This document shows positions 17,257-26,725 of a DNA stretch of 37,282 nt, piece by piece. The notes under the pieces were generated by a model. The model searched no databases and was not told the DNA's origin. It saw only the letters and a program-made list of their open reading frames with translations. The stretch spans positions 1 through 37,282 of the forward strand of contig JAHDCS010000021.1 of NCBI GenBank assembly GCA_020629755.1, given 5' to 3'. The translations under genes were made by a program, and so were the position numbers. This DNA is from Flavobacteriales bacterium. Lineage in GTDB: Bacteria > Bacteroidota > Bacteroidia > Flavobacteriales_G > JALEGO01. The first letter of the stretch is position 1; every line of letters begins with the position of its first letter.

Positions 17257-20200
17257 ATGAAAATCCTTCAGTTTTTATCTTTATTCTTATTCAATATACA
17301 GTTGTTTAAGAGGTATATGAGTCTTGCCATAGGCTTTAGTATGCTATTATTATTTACGCTTAATAATCATGTATCTGCTCAAAATACTATAAGTATTCAA
17401 ATGTCTTGGGAGGATAATGCAGTGTTTTCAGCTCAGAAGATTATTAAAGACCATTTGGGTATACCATATGTCAATCACACACATATATTAAAGGGGGCTT
17501 CCCCTATCGTATTTGAAAAAGCTCAATTAACTAATCTTGTGTTTGAGAACATCTCGACTCTAGAAAAGCAATCCTTGAAAAACACCGATTATATTACTGA
17601 TAAAATCAGTTTAAATGCTGGCATTGGTTACCAAAACAACAAGAGTATTTTATCGTATTCTTTCATCCCCCTAATAAAACAAAACGGGGTATTTAAAAAG
17701 CTCGTGAGCGCTCAATTAACCTACCGAACATCCCCCTATAAAAATCAAAAATCATTGGTCTATACAAACACGTCTGTTTTATCTACAGGCAATTGGTATA
17801 AGTTTTCGGTTCAAAAAACAGGCGTATATAAAATCACCTACGACCAGCTTGTAAATGCAGGCATTAATCCATCAAGTATAAACCCTCAAAACATTGGGCT
17901 GTTTGCACATGACGGAAAAATGTTGTCTACTCAGAATAATCAGTACACACAGGATGACCTAAGTCAAATTGCCATTAAAGTAGTGGGTGAAAATGATGGG
18001 GCGTTTGATCTAGATGATTATATTCTTTTTTATGCTCAAGAACCTACTCGCTGGATGTTTAATAGTGTTTCTCAGAGTTATACACATGAGAATCATCTTT
18101 TTTCAAATGAATCATTTGTGTTTTTATCTACCCAAACCGCTTCACCTAAGCGTATCGAAGACTTATCTGCAATCACAGATCTACAAAGTGTAACAATCAA
18201 CTCTTTTACAGATAAAATGAAGTATGAGATTGATTTGTTTTCTTTGATTAAATCTGGCCAAAGCTGGGTTGGAGAGCATTTTTCTTCAATAACCAATTAT
18301 AGTTTTGATATGCAGATGCAAAACCCAATTCTTTCGTCGCCTGTTTCTCTAAGAATAAAAGCAGTAAGCCGATCAATAGCGGCCTCATCTTTTTTTACAG
18401 TAAAGGCAAATGGGCAAGATATAGGAAATTTAAGTATAGGAAGTGTATCTGGCGTCTATTGGCAAGATTATGCAAAAGAAGCCACGTTTTTTAACGATAA
18501 TATTTTTTTAAATAATGCTGCTGTAAAGATTGATTTAGGTTTTCAAAAAGCCAATGCAAGTGCAGAAGGATGGCTCGATTTTATAGAGCTCAATTACCAA
18601 AGAGCCCTTTCGTTATCAAATTCAGAGCAGTTGTATTTTGAATATCTTAAACCCAATGCAACCGGGTTGGTTCAAAAGTTTGTTGTTTCAGATGCAGGGC
18701 AAATGGATCAAATATGGAATGTTACTGACTTTTATACCCCTAAAGGAGTGCATTACGCCCAGCAAAACCAATCAGCAGAATTTAAAACCAAGAGCGATTC
18801 GGCTCAAAAATTTATTGCTTTTACAGCAAATGGGGTTTTAAAGCCCAACTTCATAAAAAAGGTAAATAACCAAAACCTACATGGTATTCAGCAGGCTGAT
18901 TACGTTATTGTCACGCATCCGTTATTCATAGATCAAGCCAATGAATTAGCAGACTTTCATGCTAATAACGCAGGTTTTTCAACAGCTGTAATCAGCACAG
19001 AAGAGGTGTACAATGAATTTTCAGCGGGGGCTCAAGATATATCTGCTATTAAGCACTTTAACAAGATGTTGTACGACAGAGCCATTCAAAACGGCACCAA
19101 TAAGCCCAGGTATTTATTGTTGTTTGGAGATGCCTCTTATGATTTAAAAGACAGAAATACTCAAAACACCAATTTTGTTCCGGTTTACCAATCTAAAAAT
19201 TATTTAACTCCTGCAGATGGCTCCGGGATTGAGGCCTCGTATTTAACCGATGATTATTTTGGGTTATTGGATGATTTAGAATCCGATAAACTCACTGACA
19301 TTGTAGATGTGGGCATTGGCAGGCTCATGGTGAAAAATACACTAGAAGCGCAACAAATGGTCGATAAAATAAAGGCGTATTACCATTCAAATGCTTTGGG
19401 AGACTGGCGAAATGTTGCCGCTTTTGTGGCTGACGATGAAGATGGCAACATACACATGAGCCAATCCAATCAACTCTCAAACATCAGCCAAGACAGCGCC
19501 GATCAATTAAATTTAAAAAAAGTGTTTTTTGATGCTTTTTTACAGCAAACATCCTCTTCGGGGCAACTCTATCCTGACGTAAACGAGCAAATACAAAACG
19601 CCATGAAAAAGGGCGTGTTGGCTTTAAGCTATACCGGCCATGGCGGTGAAACAGGATGGGGGCACGAAAAAGTCTTAACCACTAATGAAATTAATGCATG
19701 GACCAACCTTAACAACATGCCTGTTATGATTACTGCGACGTGTGAGTTTAGTCGATTCGACGATCCAGAACGCACCTCTGCAGGTGAGCTGTGCTTATTA
19801 AACCCTGAAGGAGGCGTTATTGGTATGCTTACGACCACTCGGCTTGTGTTTGCAGGCCCCAATTTTTTAATTAGTAAAGCCTTTATTGAAAATGCATTTA
19901 GAAAAAACGCCAACAATGAAAACCCTAGACTTGGCGATTTAGTGCGTTTAACCAAGGTGTTTGGCCCTAAAGTTGTAAATACTAGAAATTTTTCATTGCT
20001 CGGCGATCCGGCTGTACAATTGGCACTGCCAAAACTGAAGGTGTATACCACCGCCTGTCCCGATACTTTAAAAGGGCTTTCGCTAGTCACAATCAAAGGA
20101 TTTATAGGAGACGATAATGGGCAAATACAAACAGATTTTAATGGCGTATTATACCCTAAGGTTTTTGATAAGGCTAAGACCATCCAAACCCTGAATAACG

Positions 20201-21087
20201 ATGGAGTGGGCGTATTCTCTTTTTCTGATCAGTCGACTCTTTTATTCAATGGTAAGGCATCGGTAACTAATGGTGAGTTTGAATTTTCTTTTGTAGTACC
20301 CAAAGACATAGGTTTAAATTTTGGAGCAGGTAGAATCAGTTACTATGCAGAAAACGGACTTATTGATGCCGCTGGAGTACATGATGATTTTTTAATTGGA
20401 GGGATAGATACTACCGCGTTGGCAGATCAAAAAGGTCCTGAAATCGAGTTATTTTTAAATAACCGAGATTTTGTATTTGGGGGGATTACAAATCCGTCTC
20501 CGAAATTACTTGCAGACATCGAAGATGAAAATGGTATTAATACCACCGGAAATGGCATAGGACACGATATTACTCTTATTATCGATGAAGACTCTCCCAA
20601 TAAAATAATATTGAATGAAGAATTCCAGAACGAACTTGATTCTTATCAGAAAGGTTCTGTGCAATATGATTTTTCTGATTTACCTCTTGGCAAACATACC
20701 TTAAGACTAAAAGCCTGGGATGTACATAACAATTCAGGCGAAGGGTATTTAGAGTTTTACGTTACCTCATCTGAAGACTTGGCCTTAGATCACATTTTAA
20801 ATTATCCTAACCCCTTTACTACCCAAACCAGTTTTTTCTTTGAGCATAATAAACCCGCTTCTACACTTAGTATAAAAATAGAGATATACACCGTGTCTGG
20901 TCGAAGAGTAAAAACCATTCATCGAAATATCTTTTCAGAAGGGTTTCGCGTAGGCCCAATAGATTGGAATGCGCGTGATGATTTTGAGCAGCCTTTAGCC
21001 AAGGGTGTATATGTGTATACATTAAAAGTGATCTCTCAAAAAGGAGAGATAGCCTCAGAGAGAGAAAAACTTGTGATTTTAAAATAA
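17257..21087 (+). CDS. porU: T9SS sortase PorU, gingipain-like C25 peptidase
   Basis: A 1276-residue surface protease-like sortase that cuts the C-terminal signal from T9SS cargo and attaches it to lipopolysaccharide. A signal peptide is followed by a long beta-rich region (to about 540), a peptidase C25 domain (about 545-920) with His795 in YTGHGGETGWG and Cys829 in ITATCEFSRFDDPERTSAGE, a beta domain, and a PorU-type C-terminal domain (NYPNPFTTQTSFFFEH to the end, about 1178-1276), which PorU keeps uncleaved. Both catalytic residues are intact. Start 17257 is preceded by TAACTTTC, a near-match promoter box; ATG at 17317 (MSLAIGF) is an alternative. porV follows 61 bp later. Confidence 0.95.
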   Translation: MKILQFLSLFLFNIQLFKRYMSLAIGFSMLLLFTLNNHVSAQNTISIQMSWEDNAVFSAQKIIKDHLGIPYVNHTHILKGASPIVFEKAQLTNLVFENISTLEKQSLKNTDYITDKISLNAGIGYQNNKSILSYSFIPLIKQNGVFKKLVSAQLTYRTSPYKNQKSLVYTNTSVLSTGNWYKFSVQKTGVYKITYDQLVNAGINPSSINPQNIGLFAHDGKMLSTQNNQYTQDDLSQIAIKVVGENDGAFDLDDYILFYAQEPTRWMFNSVSQSYTHENHLFSNESFVFLSTQTASPKRIEDLSAITDLQSVTINSFTDKMKYEIDLFSLIKSGQSWVGEHFSSITNYSFDMQMQNPILSSPVSLRIKAVSRSIAASSFFTVKANGQDIGNLSIGSVSGVYWQDYAKEATFFNDNIFLNNAAVKIDLGFQKANASAEGWLDFIELNYQRALSLSNSEQLYFEYLKPNATGLVQKFVVSDAGQMDQIWNVTDFYTPKGVHYAQQNQSAEFKTKSDSAQKFIAFTANGVLKPNFIKKVNNQNLHGIQQADYVIVTHPLFIDQANELADFHANNAGFSTAVISTEEVYNEFSAGAQDISAIKHFNKMLYDRAIQNGTNKPRYLLLFGDASYDLKDRNTQNTNFVPVYQSKNYLTPADGSGIEASYLTDDYFGLLDDLESDKLTDIVDVGIGRLMVKNTLEAQQMVDKIKAYYHSNALGDWRNVAAFVADDEDGNIHMSQSNQLSNISQDSADQLNLKKVFFDAFLQQTSSSGQLYPDVNEQIQNAMKKGVLALSYTGHGGETGWGHEKVLTTNEINAWTNLNNMPVMITATCEFSRFDDPERTSAGELCLLNPEGGVIGMLTTTRLVFAGPNFLISKAFIENAFRKNANNENPRLGDLVRLTKVFGPKVVNTRNFSLLGDPAVQLALPKLKVYTTACPDTLKGLSLVTIKGFIGDDNGQIQTDFNGVLYPKVFDKAKTIQTLNNDGVGVFSFSDQSTLLFNGKASVTNGEFEFSFVVPKDIGLNFGAGRISYYAENGLIDAAGVHDDFLIGGIDTTALADQKGPEIELFLNNRDFVFGGITNPSPKLLADIEDENGINTTGNGIGHDITLIIDEDSPNKIILNEEFQNELDSYQKGSVQYDFSDLPLGKHTLRLKAWDVHNNSGEGYLEFYVTSSEDLALDHILNYPNPFTTQTSFFFEHNKPASTLSIKIEIYTVSGRRVKTIHRNIFSEGFRVGPIDWNARDDFEQPLAKGVYVYTLKVISQKGEIASEREKLVILK

Positions 21088-21119
21088 ACTTGCGGTCAGG
21101 ATAATAAATTTCGTACTTT

Positions 21120-21127
21120 TACGTTTG
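21120..21127 (+). promoter_or_regulatory. Promoter -7 box for porV
   Basis: TACGTTTG matches TAnnTTTG, 21 bases before the porV ATG. No TTG lies at normal -33 spacing. If used, porV has its own transcript in addition to readthrough from porU. Confidence 0.45.
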
Positions 21128-21148
21128 GTATAAAGCGATTCAATTAAA

Positions 21149-22495
21149 ATGAAGCATTACATTTATAAGACATTTAGTTTCTTTTTTGGCCTGGCACTTT
21201 TTATGAGTGGGCAGGCGCAAAGCATTGGCGGAAGTGATGTTACTGTAACTGGAGCCGCAAGTTTAAATACGATTACTACAGCTGTTCCGTTTCTAATGAT
21301 TTCTCCAGATACTAGAGCAAGCGCTATGGGAGATGCAGGTGTAGCCACATCACCAGACGCTAATTCTATTCATTGGAACAATGCAAAAACAGCTTTTGCC
21401 TCAGAAGATTTTGAACTTTCGCTCTCCTATACACCATGGCTTAGAAAACTAGTGAGCGACATTAGCTTATCGTACCTATCCTTTTATAAAAAAATTGACA
21501 AACGAAGTGCGGTGAGCGGATCGTTGCGTTATTTTACCCTTGGCGACATTCAATTTACCAACTCGTTTGGTCAGAACACCATTCAATTTAGACCTAATGA
21601 ATTTTCTATTGATGCTGGGTATAGCATGCAGCTTTCAGAGCGCTTTGCATTTGGTACAGCGATAAGATTTGTAAATTCTAATTTAACAGGGGGCATTAAC
21701 GTACAAGGCACAACCACTAAACCAGGTAGAGCCATAGGAGTAGACTTATCGGGGTATTATGTGAATGATGATGTTGAGTTTAGCGGAAAAGATGCTGAAT
21801 TGGCACTCGGCTTTGCCATTACTAATATTGGCAACAAAATGTCTTATTCTGAAACAGCAAAGCGAGATTTTATTCCTATCAACTTAAGATTGGGCCCAAG
21901 ATATACTGTTAATTTTGACGAATTCAATCAACTTTCGTTAACTCTTGATATCAATAAACTGTTGGTGCCAACTCCTCCGGTATATGCCGTTGATTCTAAC
22001 GGGGTTACTTTATTTGACGACGACGGATCTCCGGTTATTTTAACAGGAACAGATCCTAATAAACCTGTTGTAAGTGGCATGTTTGGTTCATTTTCAGATG
22101 CGCCAGGTATTGTGCTTAGAAATGAAGATGGCGATATATTATACAATGACGATGGTTCAGTGCGTATTGACAAAGGCAGTCGCTTTAGTGAAGAGTTAAG
22201 AGAGTTTACTTTGGGGTTTGGAGCCGAATACTGGTATAACCAACAATTTGCCGTAAGAGGCGGGTATTTTTGGGAGCATCGCTTAAAGGGGAATAGAAAA
22301 TATTTTACTTTAGGGGCTGGGGTCCGCTACAATGTATTTTCTTTAGATTTTTCATACTTAATACCAGCATATTTTGGCGGAAATGTGCAAAGGAGTCCTC
22401 TTGAAAACACCATTCGTTTTACATTAGGGTTTAACTTCGGAAAGCTTGGCAAAAACACTAAGTCAACGCCTGCTGTTGACGGAACATCTAATTAG
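21149..22495 (+). CDS. porV: T9SS outer-membrane protein PorV (LptO)
   Basis: A 448-residue FadL-like outer-membrane barrel. After the signal peptide (MKHYIYKTFSFFFGLALFMS, then GQAQ) it carries the PorV hallmark TAVPFLMISPDTRASAMGDA followed by GVATSPDANSIHWNNAK. It ends in a barrel strand (NTIRFTLGFNFGKLGK). PorV carries folded cargo from the SprA translocon to PorU for removal of the signal domain. Its position right after porU is the conserved flavobacterial order. Residues about 275-330 contain an acidic, Asp/Gly-rich loop (TLFDDDGSPVILTGTD and ILYNDDGSVRID) that may bind calcium (inference). Confidence 0.95.
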   Translation: MKHYIYKTFSFFFGLALFMSGQAQSIGGSDVTVTGAASLNTITTAVPFLMISPDTRASAMGDAGVATSPDANSIHWNNAKTAFASEDFELSLSYTPWLRKLVSDISLSYLSFYKKIDKRSAVSGSLRYFTLGDIQFTNSFGQNTIQFRPNEFSIDAGYSMQLSERFAFGTAIRFVNSNLTGGINVQGTTTKPGRAIGVDLSGYYVNDDVEFSGKDAELALGFAITNIGNKMSYSETAKRDFIPINLRLGPRYTVNFDEFNQLSLTLDINKLLVPTPPVYAVDSNGVTLFDDDGSPVILTGTDPNKPVVSGMFGSFSDAPGIVLRNEDGDILYNDDGSVRIDKGSRFSEELREFTLGFGAEYWYNQQFAVRGGYFWEHRLKGNRKYFTLGAGVRYNVFSLDFSYLIPAYFGGNVQRSPLENTIRFTLGFNFGKLGKNTKSTPAVDGTSN

Positions 22496-22509
22496 TTGTT
22501 AGAAATACC

Positions 22510-22992
22510 TTGAGTAATTTTAGAATAGGATTTGGCTTTGATGTGCATAGATTAAAGCATGGTATTCCTTTTTTTTTAGGGGGGATTAAAATTTCTTCTG
22601 ATTTTGGTGCTGAGGGGCATTCAGATGCAGATGTATTAATTCATGCTATTTGTGACGCGCTTTTAGGCGCAGCCGGATTAAAAGATATTGGCTATTATTT
22701 TCCGAATACAGATCCTAAATACAAGGGGATAGACAGCAAAAAATTACTTTCTGAAGTGCTCGATAAAATAAAAAGCCTTGGCTATTCAATCGGGAACATT
22801 GACAGCACCATAACGCTTGAACACCCTAAATTAATGGCGTATATCGACCAAATGAAAGATGTATTATCTAAGGTTCTAAATATAGATACAGATCAGATAA
22901 GTATAAAAGCAACTACTAATGAGAAACTAGGGTATGTAGGTAGAGGCGAAGGAATTAACGCTCAGGCAGTAGTCTTAATTTTCAAGAATTGA
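22510..22992 (+). CDS. ispF: 2-C-methyl-D-erythritol 2,4-cyclodiphosphate synthase
   Basis: A 160-residue enzyme of the MEP isoprenoid pathway that cyclises CDP-ME 2-phosphate to MEcPP with release of CMP. Metal ligands are Asp11, His13 (GFDVHRL) and His45 (HSDADVLIHAICDALLGAAG); DIGYYFPNTDP and the C-terminal TTNEKLGYVGRGEGINAQAV are family signatures. The likely start is TTG at 22510, because no ATG or GTG gives the full N-terminus. It follows porV by 14 bp, so it may be cotranscribed. Its last 18 bases overlap the end of the convergent SRPBCC gene. Confidence 0.95.
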   Translation: MSNFRIGFGFDVHRLKHGIPFFLGGIKISSDFGAEGHSDADVLIHAICDALLGAAGLKDIGYYFPNTDPKYKGIDSKKLLSEVLDKIKSLGYSIGNIDSTITLEHPKLMAYIDQMKDVLSKVLNIDTDQISIKATTNEKLGYVGRGEGINAQAVVLIFKN

Positions 22993-23514
22993 TTTTAAAT
23001 CTTTAAGCCCTTGGTCAAATAGAGCTGCTAGGTTTGCAGATTCACTCTCAAGTAAAAAGGCATTTACTGGAACTGGCATTTTCATCTCTACTCCCCAGAC
23101 AACTTTAGTGGTGTTAGAATCTATGAATTCTGTGCGCATATAAGGCTCAGACTTTACTTCAAAAGGCTCTGTAAATTCAAGATCCCACACAATTTCTTTA
23201 CCTTGGTCAATTGATTTTAATGCTAAAGTGCCATTACCCACTTGTTTATGAGTGCTCTTCCAAGCATGTACAGATCCTATTTCACCATCAGTGCCCTGGA
23301 AAGTTCTTTGGGTATTAGGGTCCATTTTTGCCCAAGGGCTGTATTCAATTTGATTTTTATAATATTTTATGTAATTGAATATGGTTTGATGATCAGAAGC
23401 TATTTCAATGCTTTGTTCTACAAGTTTAGTTGTTGGTTTTGAAGACGCATAAAAATAAGTAATAGCAAAGGCCGCAACAATTAAAAGAAGTAAAAAGAGA
23501 ATGATTTTTTTCAT
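22975..23514 (-). CDS. SRPBCC family protein with an N-terminal membrane segment
   Basis: A 179-residue protein: one N-terminal hydrophobic helix (MKKIILFLLLLIVAAFAITY) then a START/SRPBCC (polyketide cyclase-like) domain with SIEIASDHQTIFNYIKYYKN, YSPWAKMDPNTQRTF and WGVEMKMPVPVNAFLL. Such folds bind hydrophobic ligands; the ligand is unknown. The start is chosen over an ATG 17 codons upstream because TATATTTG lies immediately upstream of MKKII and the longer frame overlaps the end of mazG. The gene is convergent with ispF and their ends overlap by 18 bases. Confidence 0.82.
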   Translation of the reverse strand: MKKIILFLLLLIVAAFAITYFYASSKPTTKLVEQSIEIASDHQTIFNYIKYYKNQIEYSPWAKMDPNTQRTFQGTDGEIGSVHAWKSTHKQVGNGTLALKSIDQGKEIVWDLEFTEPFEVKSEPYMRTEFIDSNTTKVVWGVEMKMPVPVNAFLLESESANLAALFDQGLKDLKSILEN

Positions 23515-23518
23515 GTGG

Positions 23519-23526
23519 CAAATATA
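23519..23526 (-). promoter_or_regulatory. Promoter -7 box for the SRPBCC gene
   Basis: TATATTTG on the minus strand matches TAnnTTTG and ends four bases before the ATG at 23514. It lies in the 23-bp gap after mazG. Confidence 0.5.
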
Positions 23527-23537
23527 ATTATTCTGAT

Positions 23538-24314
23538 TCATTCTTCTTTTTTTGCCATTTGCCATATAGCATCCATTTCTTTAAGGCTCATCTTTTTGAG
23601 AGATTTATTTTTTAATAAGGCATGATTTTCAATGTAATTAAAACGGCGGATAAATTTTTTGTTTGTTTTCTCTAGAGCCATTTCAGGGTCTATATCCAAA
23701 AAACGTGCGTAATTAATCAATGAAAAAAGCACATCACCAAATTCACTTTCAATTTCTTGTTTGTCTTCTCTTTGTATGGCCTGTTTTAGTTCATCAAATT
23801 CTTCATTGCATTTTTCTAATACCTGAGTGGCGTTTTCCCAGTCAAACCCCACAGATTTAGCTTTATCTTGTATGCGAAATGATTTAACCATTGGGGGCAA
23901 TGCACTGGGGACTCCTGAAAGAATGCCTTTTTTTGTACCGCCTTCTTGTTTTTTTATTTCTTCCCAGTTTTTTTTAACCTCCTGGGCATTATTCACAGAA
24001 GCATCTCCATAAACATGCGGGTGTCGCCTAATTAATTTAGCACATAAATGACTAATCACATCTGAAATATCAAAGGCCTTTTTTTCACTTGCTATTTTGG
24101 CATAAAAGATAATGTGTAATAAGACATCTCCAAGTTCATTTTTTATTTCTTCTAAATCATCATTTGATATTGCTTCAGATAGTTCGTAGACTTCTTCTAT
24201 GGTGAGTTTTCTTAAGGAGGCAATGGTTTGTTTTTTATCCCAGGGGCACTTTTCTCTTAACTCATCCATGATCAGTAAGATTTTCTGAAAAGACTCTTTT
24301 TCTTTTTCTTTCAT
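23538..24314 (-). CDS. mazG: Nucleoside triphosphate pyrophosphohydrolase MazG
   Basis: A 258-residue tandem-MazG protein that hydrolyses NTPs and dNTPs to NMPs and pyrophosphate, removing damaged nucleotides. Domain 1 has CPWDKKQTIASLRKLTIEEV, YELSEAI and ELGDVLLHIIFYA; domain 2 has ESEFGDVLFSLINYARF and the Glu/Asp metal sites. KNWEEIKKQEGG lies between. Length is typical (about 260). It begins 5 bp after the GH5-like gene and is probably the third gene of the GT2-GH5-mazG transcript. Confidence 0.95.
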   Translation of the reverse strand: MKEKEKESFQKILLIMDELREKCPWDKKQTIASLRKLTIEEVYELSEAISNDDLEEIKNELGDVLLHIIFYAKIASEKKAFDISDVISHLCAKLIRRHPHVYGDASVNNAQEVKKNWEEIKKQEGGTKKGILSGVPSALPPMVKSFRIQDKAKSVGFDWENATQVLEKCNEEFDELKQAIQREDKQEIESEFGDVLFSLINYARFLDIDPEMALEKTNKKFIRRFNYIENHALLKNKSLKKMSLKEMDAIWQMAKKEE

Positions 24315-24319
24315 TGGCT

Positions 24320-25654
24320 CTAATTTTTTATAAACACACTTCTTTTCTTAGATTCTAAATGTTTAATCAGATAAAGCCCGTTTTCCATGCCAGATACATC
24401 AATATTGGTTGAGGATGTTTTTAACATAAGCTGACCCATGTCATTGTAAATTTCAAAATTACTTTCTTGAAAGATAGGTGGTGTTTTAATGTGAATAAAT
24501 GAGTATGCAGGATTAGGATAAACAGAATAGATAAGGTCAGTAGTTTTGTTATTTTGACTAGTCAAGTTACAAGAAGATTCATATTGTGTAAGTAATGAGT
24601 TATCCTGATAGAAAGACAATAGATCGTCACTGCAGTCGTTCCAAGACCCAAATCCATCATTGCCATCATATGACCAAAAAAGAACACCTGACCAGTTATT
24701 TTCTTTAGCGGCATTAAGAGTAGCTAAAGGCGGGTATAAGGAGCTATTTGCAGGTGTTTCGCCAATAAAAGTGGGCTTATCTAATCCCCAAAAATCAAAA
24801 TCATATATGTATGGGTCAAACCCAAAAAGGCCCATCCAAGACCAGTAATGGATTTGATAAAAATCTAAACAAGCATTTGGATGATTTATAACATTAAGCA
24901 TCGCGCTATCAGACCACCAGTTTCCTTGTGCATTAGATTGGGTACTCATCCACCCTAAAGAAGCAGAACCTACAGTCACTAATAAATCTGAATGGTCGTG
25001 TATAGCTTTTGTCTGCATTGCCACAAACCGCTGCATATGTTTTTTACTTACTGTACTATCTACCGTATTTATATTAAACGTATTTTCTGTGATGCCCCAC
25101 TCTGGCTCATTGATTACATCAATAGCCAAAAGATTACACTGGTCAGAATACCTGATCGCTAATGGTTCTAACACCTGATGGATATAACTAAGTGTGGCTA
25201 AACTATCGTTAATTAAGGTATGATGCATGCCCGCATACACTCCGGCTACATTGGTGTAATCTTTTAACATATCAAAAGACCACAAACAAAGAATCACTAA
25301 AATATTTTTTTGTTCTGCATAGTCTAAAAAATGATCTAGATCTGAGAAAAAAGTAGGTGAAAGACCAACCACCTGATCATTTGCGTTAAACTCTGGAGAA
25401 GATCGACCATCTGCATGCACCCACACACGAACGGTATTAACACCATTAGACGCGCATTGATTTAACACATTTTCAAAATAAGCGGTATTATAATTTTCGC
25501 CAAAATCTTTTGCAAAATCTCTCCAAGGAATATTTATGCCGTGTATATAGATTGAGTCACCTCTAAAAAAAAGTTTTTCTTGGCATACGCCATAGGTGTG
25601 AGCGCCTAATAAAAAGGCAATAAGTAACAGATTTATACTTTTCTTTTTTTCCAA
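24320..25654 (-). CDS. Secreted GH5-like glycoside hydrolase with T9SS sorting tail
   Basis: A 444-residue protein with a signal peptide (MEKKKSINLLLIAFLLGAHT, then YGVCQ) and a clan A (beta/alpha)8 hydrolase resembling the mannanase/cellulase group: HGINIPWRDFAKDFG, NTVRVWVHADGRSSP, the acid/base Glu183 in INEPEWG, His269-Tyr270 in QIHYWSW and the nucleophile Glu299 in FIGETPA. From about residue 375 it ends in a type A T9SS sorting domain (SVYPNPAYSFIHI; MENGLYLIKHLESKKRSVFI). It is therefore predicted to be exported by the T9SS. Its start overlaps the glycosyltransferase by 22 bases. The substrate, probably a beta-linked hexose polymer, is unproven. Confidence 0.85.
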   Translation of the reverse strand: MEKKKSINLLLIAFLLGAHTYGVCQEKLFFRGDSIYIHGINIPWRDFAKDFGENYNTAYFENVLNQCASNGVNTVRVWVHADGRSSPEFNANDQVVGLSPTFFSDLDHFLDYAEQKNILVILCLWSFDMLKDYTNVAGVYAGMHHTLINDSLATLSYIHQVLEPLAIRYSDQCNLLAIDVINEPEWGITENTFNINTVDSTVSKKHMQRFVAMQTKAIHDHSDLLVTVGSASLGWMSTQSNAQGNWWSDSAMLNVINHPNACLDFYQIHYWSWMGLFGFDPYIYDFDFWGLDKPTFIGETPANSSLYPPLATLNAAKENNWSGVLFWSYDGNDGFGSWNDCSDDLLSFYQDNSLLTQYESSCNLTSQNNKTTDLIYSVYPNPAYSFIHIKTPPIFQESNFEIYNDMGQLMLKTSSTNIDVSGMENGLYLIKHLESKKRSVFIKN

Positions 25655-26718
25655 TGGTTAGGTAAAATCATGGAGGCACATAAAACAAACATACTGTAAA
25701 ACGGGTAAACAAAAAACAGGGCTATTGTCCCTAAGGTGATAGGCATCCATTTTTTAATAAAAAAAAGTTCTATCCATACTTTTAAGCCCACAAAAAGCAA
25801 TAAAAGTGGGTTGAAAAAAGAGGCACACACACTAAATATGTGAATGACATTTAAAAGAAAAAAACCACCACCTATTAATTTTAGATGTTGTGTTTGCGCT
25901 TTAGACGTTTTATGAGCCCATCGCATGCGTTGAGAAAGTAAACTGCGCCAATTATTTTGCCCATGTGTTTCAGCAAAAGAATCTTTATTAATGATCACGC
26001 AGATCTTCTTTTTTGCTGTGTAAAAGCTTTCTAATAAGAAAAAATCATCTCCAGAAGCGGTGTTGATGTGTGATGCATATCCCCCCACATCATAAAAACA
26101 GTCTTTTTTAAAAAATAAATGCGCGCCACTACACAAAACAGGTAGATGTAATAGAGCAGTTTGCCTAGTCAACACCCAAAGCAGTTCTTGTTCTAAATAC
26201 TGTAATTTATGTAGGAACGTACTGCGTATTTTAAGACAAACTTTACCGATTAAAAAATCGGCATCAGAATTTAAAAACATCTGATGTGCAGCACTAATCC
26301 ACCCTGAAGCATAGGTGCAATCTGCATCGCATGTGCCAATAATAGGGTGTTTTGCTTTTTTAATGCCATATAAAAGAGCTTGTTTTTTACCTGTAAGATG
26401 CTGAGGTAAATGTAAAATAGCCGAGTCAAATTTAGCATTTGAAAGTAATGGTTTTAGCACATCTAAAGAGTTATCAGTAGAGTGGTCATTAACAAAAATG
26501 AAGGAGCAATTTTCAAGAGAAAAATCTTGGTTTTCAAAGCTTTCTATTAAGGCTTGAAGATGGTTAGCTTCATTTCTAAATGGAATAATTAAACTGATGC
26601 CTAGCCTATGATGTTTTGGAGTAGTCTCAGGTTCTTTTTTTTTGCCTATGCGCAGTTTATATAAACAATAGGCATAAACAAAAAGTATACCAGTAGATAA
26701 AAACCCCAGAATGAGCAT
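25633..26718 (-). CDS. Membrane-bound GT2 family glycosyltransferase
   Basis: A 361-residue inner-membrane glycosyltransferase: N-terminal helix (residues 1-20), a GT-A catalytic domain with SLIIPFRNEA, VNDHSTDNS, the metal motif Asp131-x-Asp133 (CDADC), GDDFFLLE and QRMRW at 263-267 (the QxxRW motif of processive GT2 enzymes), then about three C-terminal membrane helices. The acceptor may be a lipid or a polysaccharide. It heads a transcript with a secreted GH5-like hydrolase and mazG, and has a promoter box facing that of ruvC. Confidence 0.88.
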   Translation of the reverse strand: MLILGFLSTGILFVYAYCLYKLRIGKKKEPETTPKHHRLGISLIIPFRNEANHLQALIESFENQDFSLENCSFIFVNDHSTDNSLDVLKPLLSNAKFDSAILHLPQHLTGKKQALLYGIKKAKHPIIGTCDADCTYASGWISAAHQMFLNSDADFLIGKVCLKIRSTFLHKLQYLEQELLWVLTRQTALLHLPVLCSGAHLFFKKDCFYDVGGYASHINTASGDDFFLLESFYTAKKKICVIINKDSFAETHGQNNWRSLLSQRMRWAHKTSKAQTQHLKLIGGGFFLLNVIHIFSVCASFFNPLLLLFVGLKVWIELFFIKKWMPITLGTIALFFVYPFYSMFVLCASMILPNHWKKRKV

Positions 26719-26725
26719 ATGCCTT

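Noticed and set aside
19629-20183. A 184-codon open frame antisense to porU
   Set aside because: It lies across the conserved C25 catalytic region of porU, has no promoter box or recognisable domain, and its composition is that of a codon shadow.
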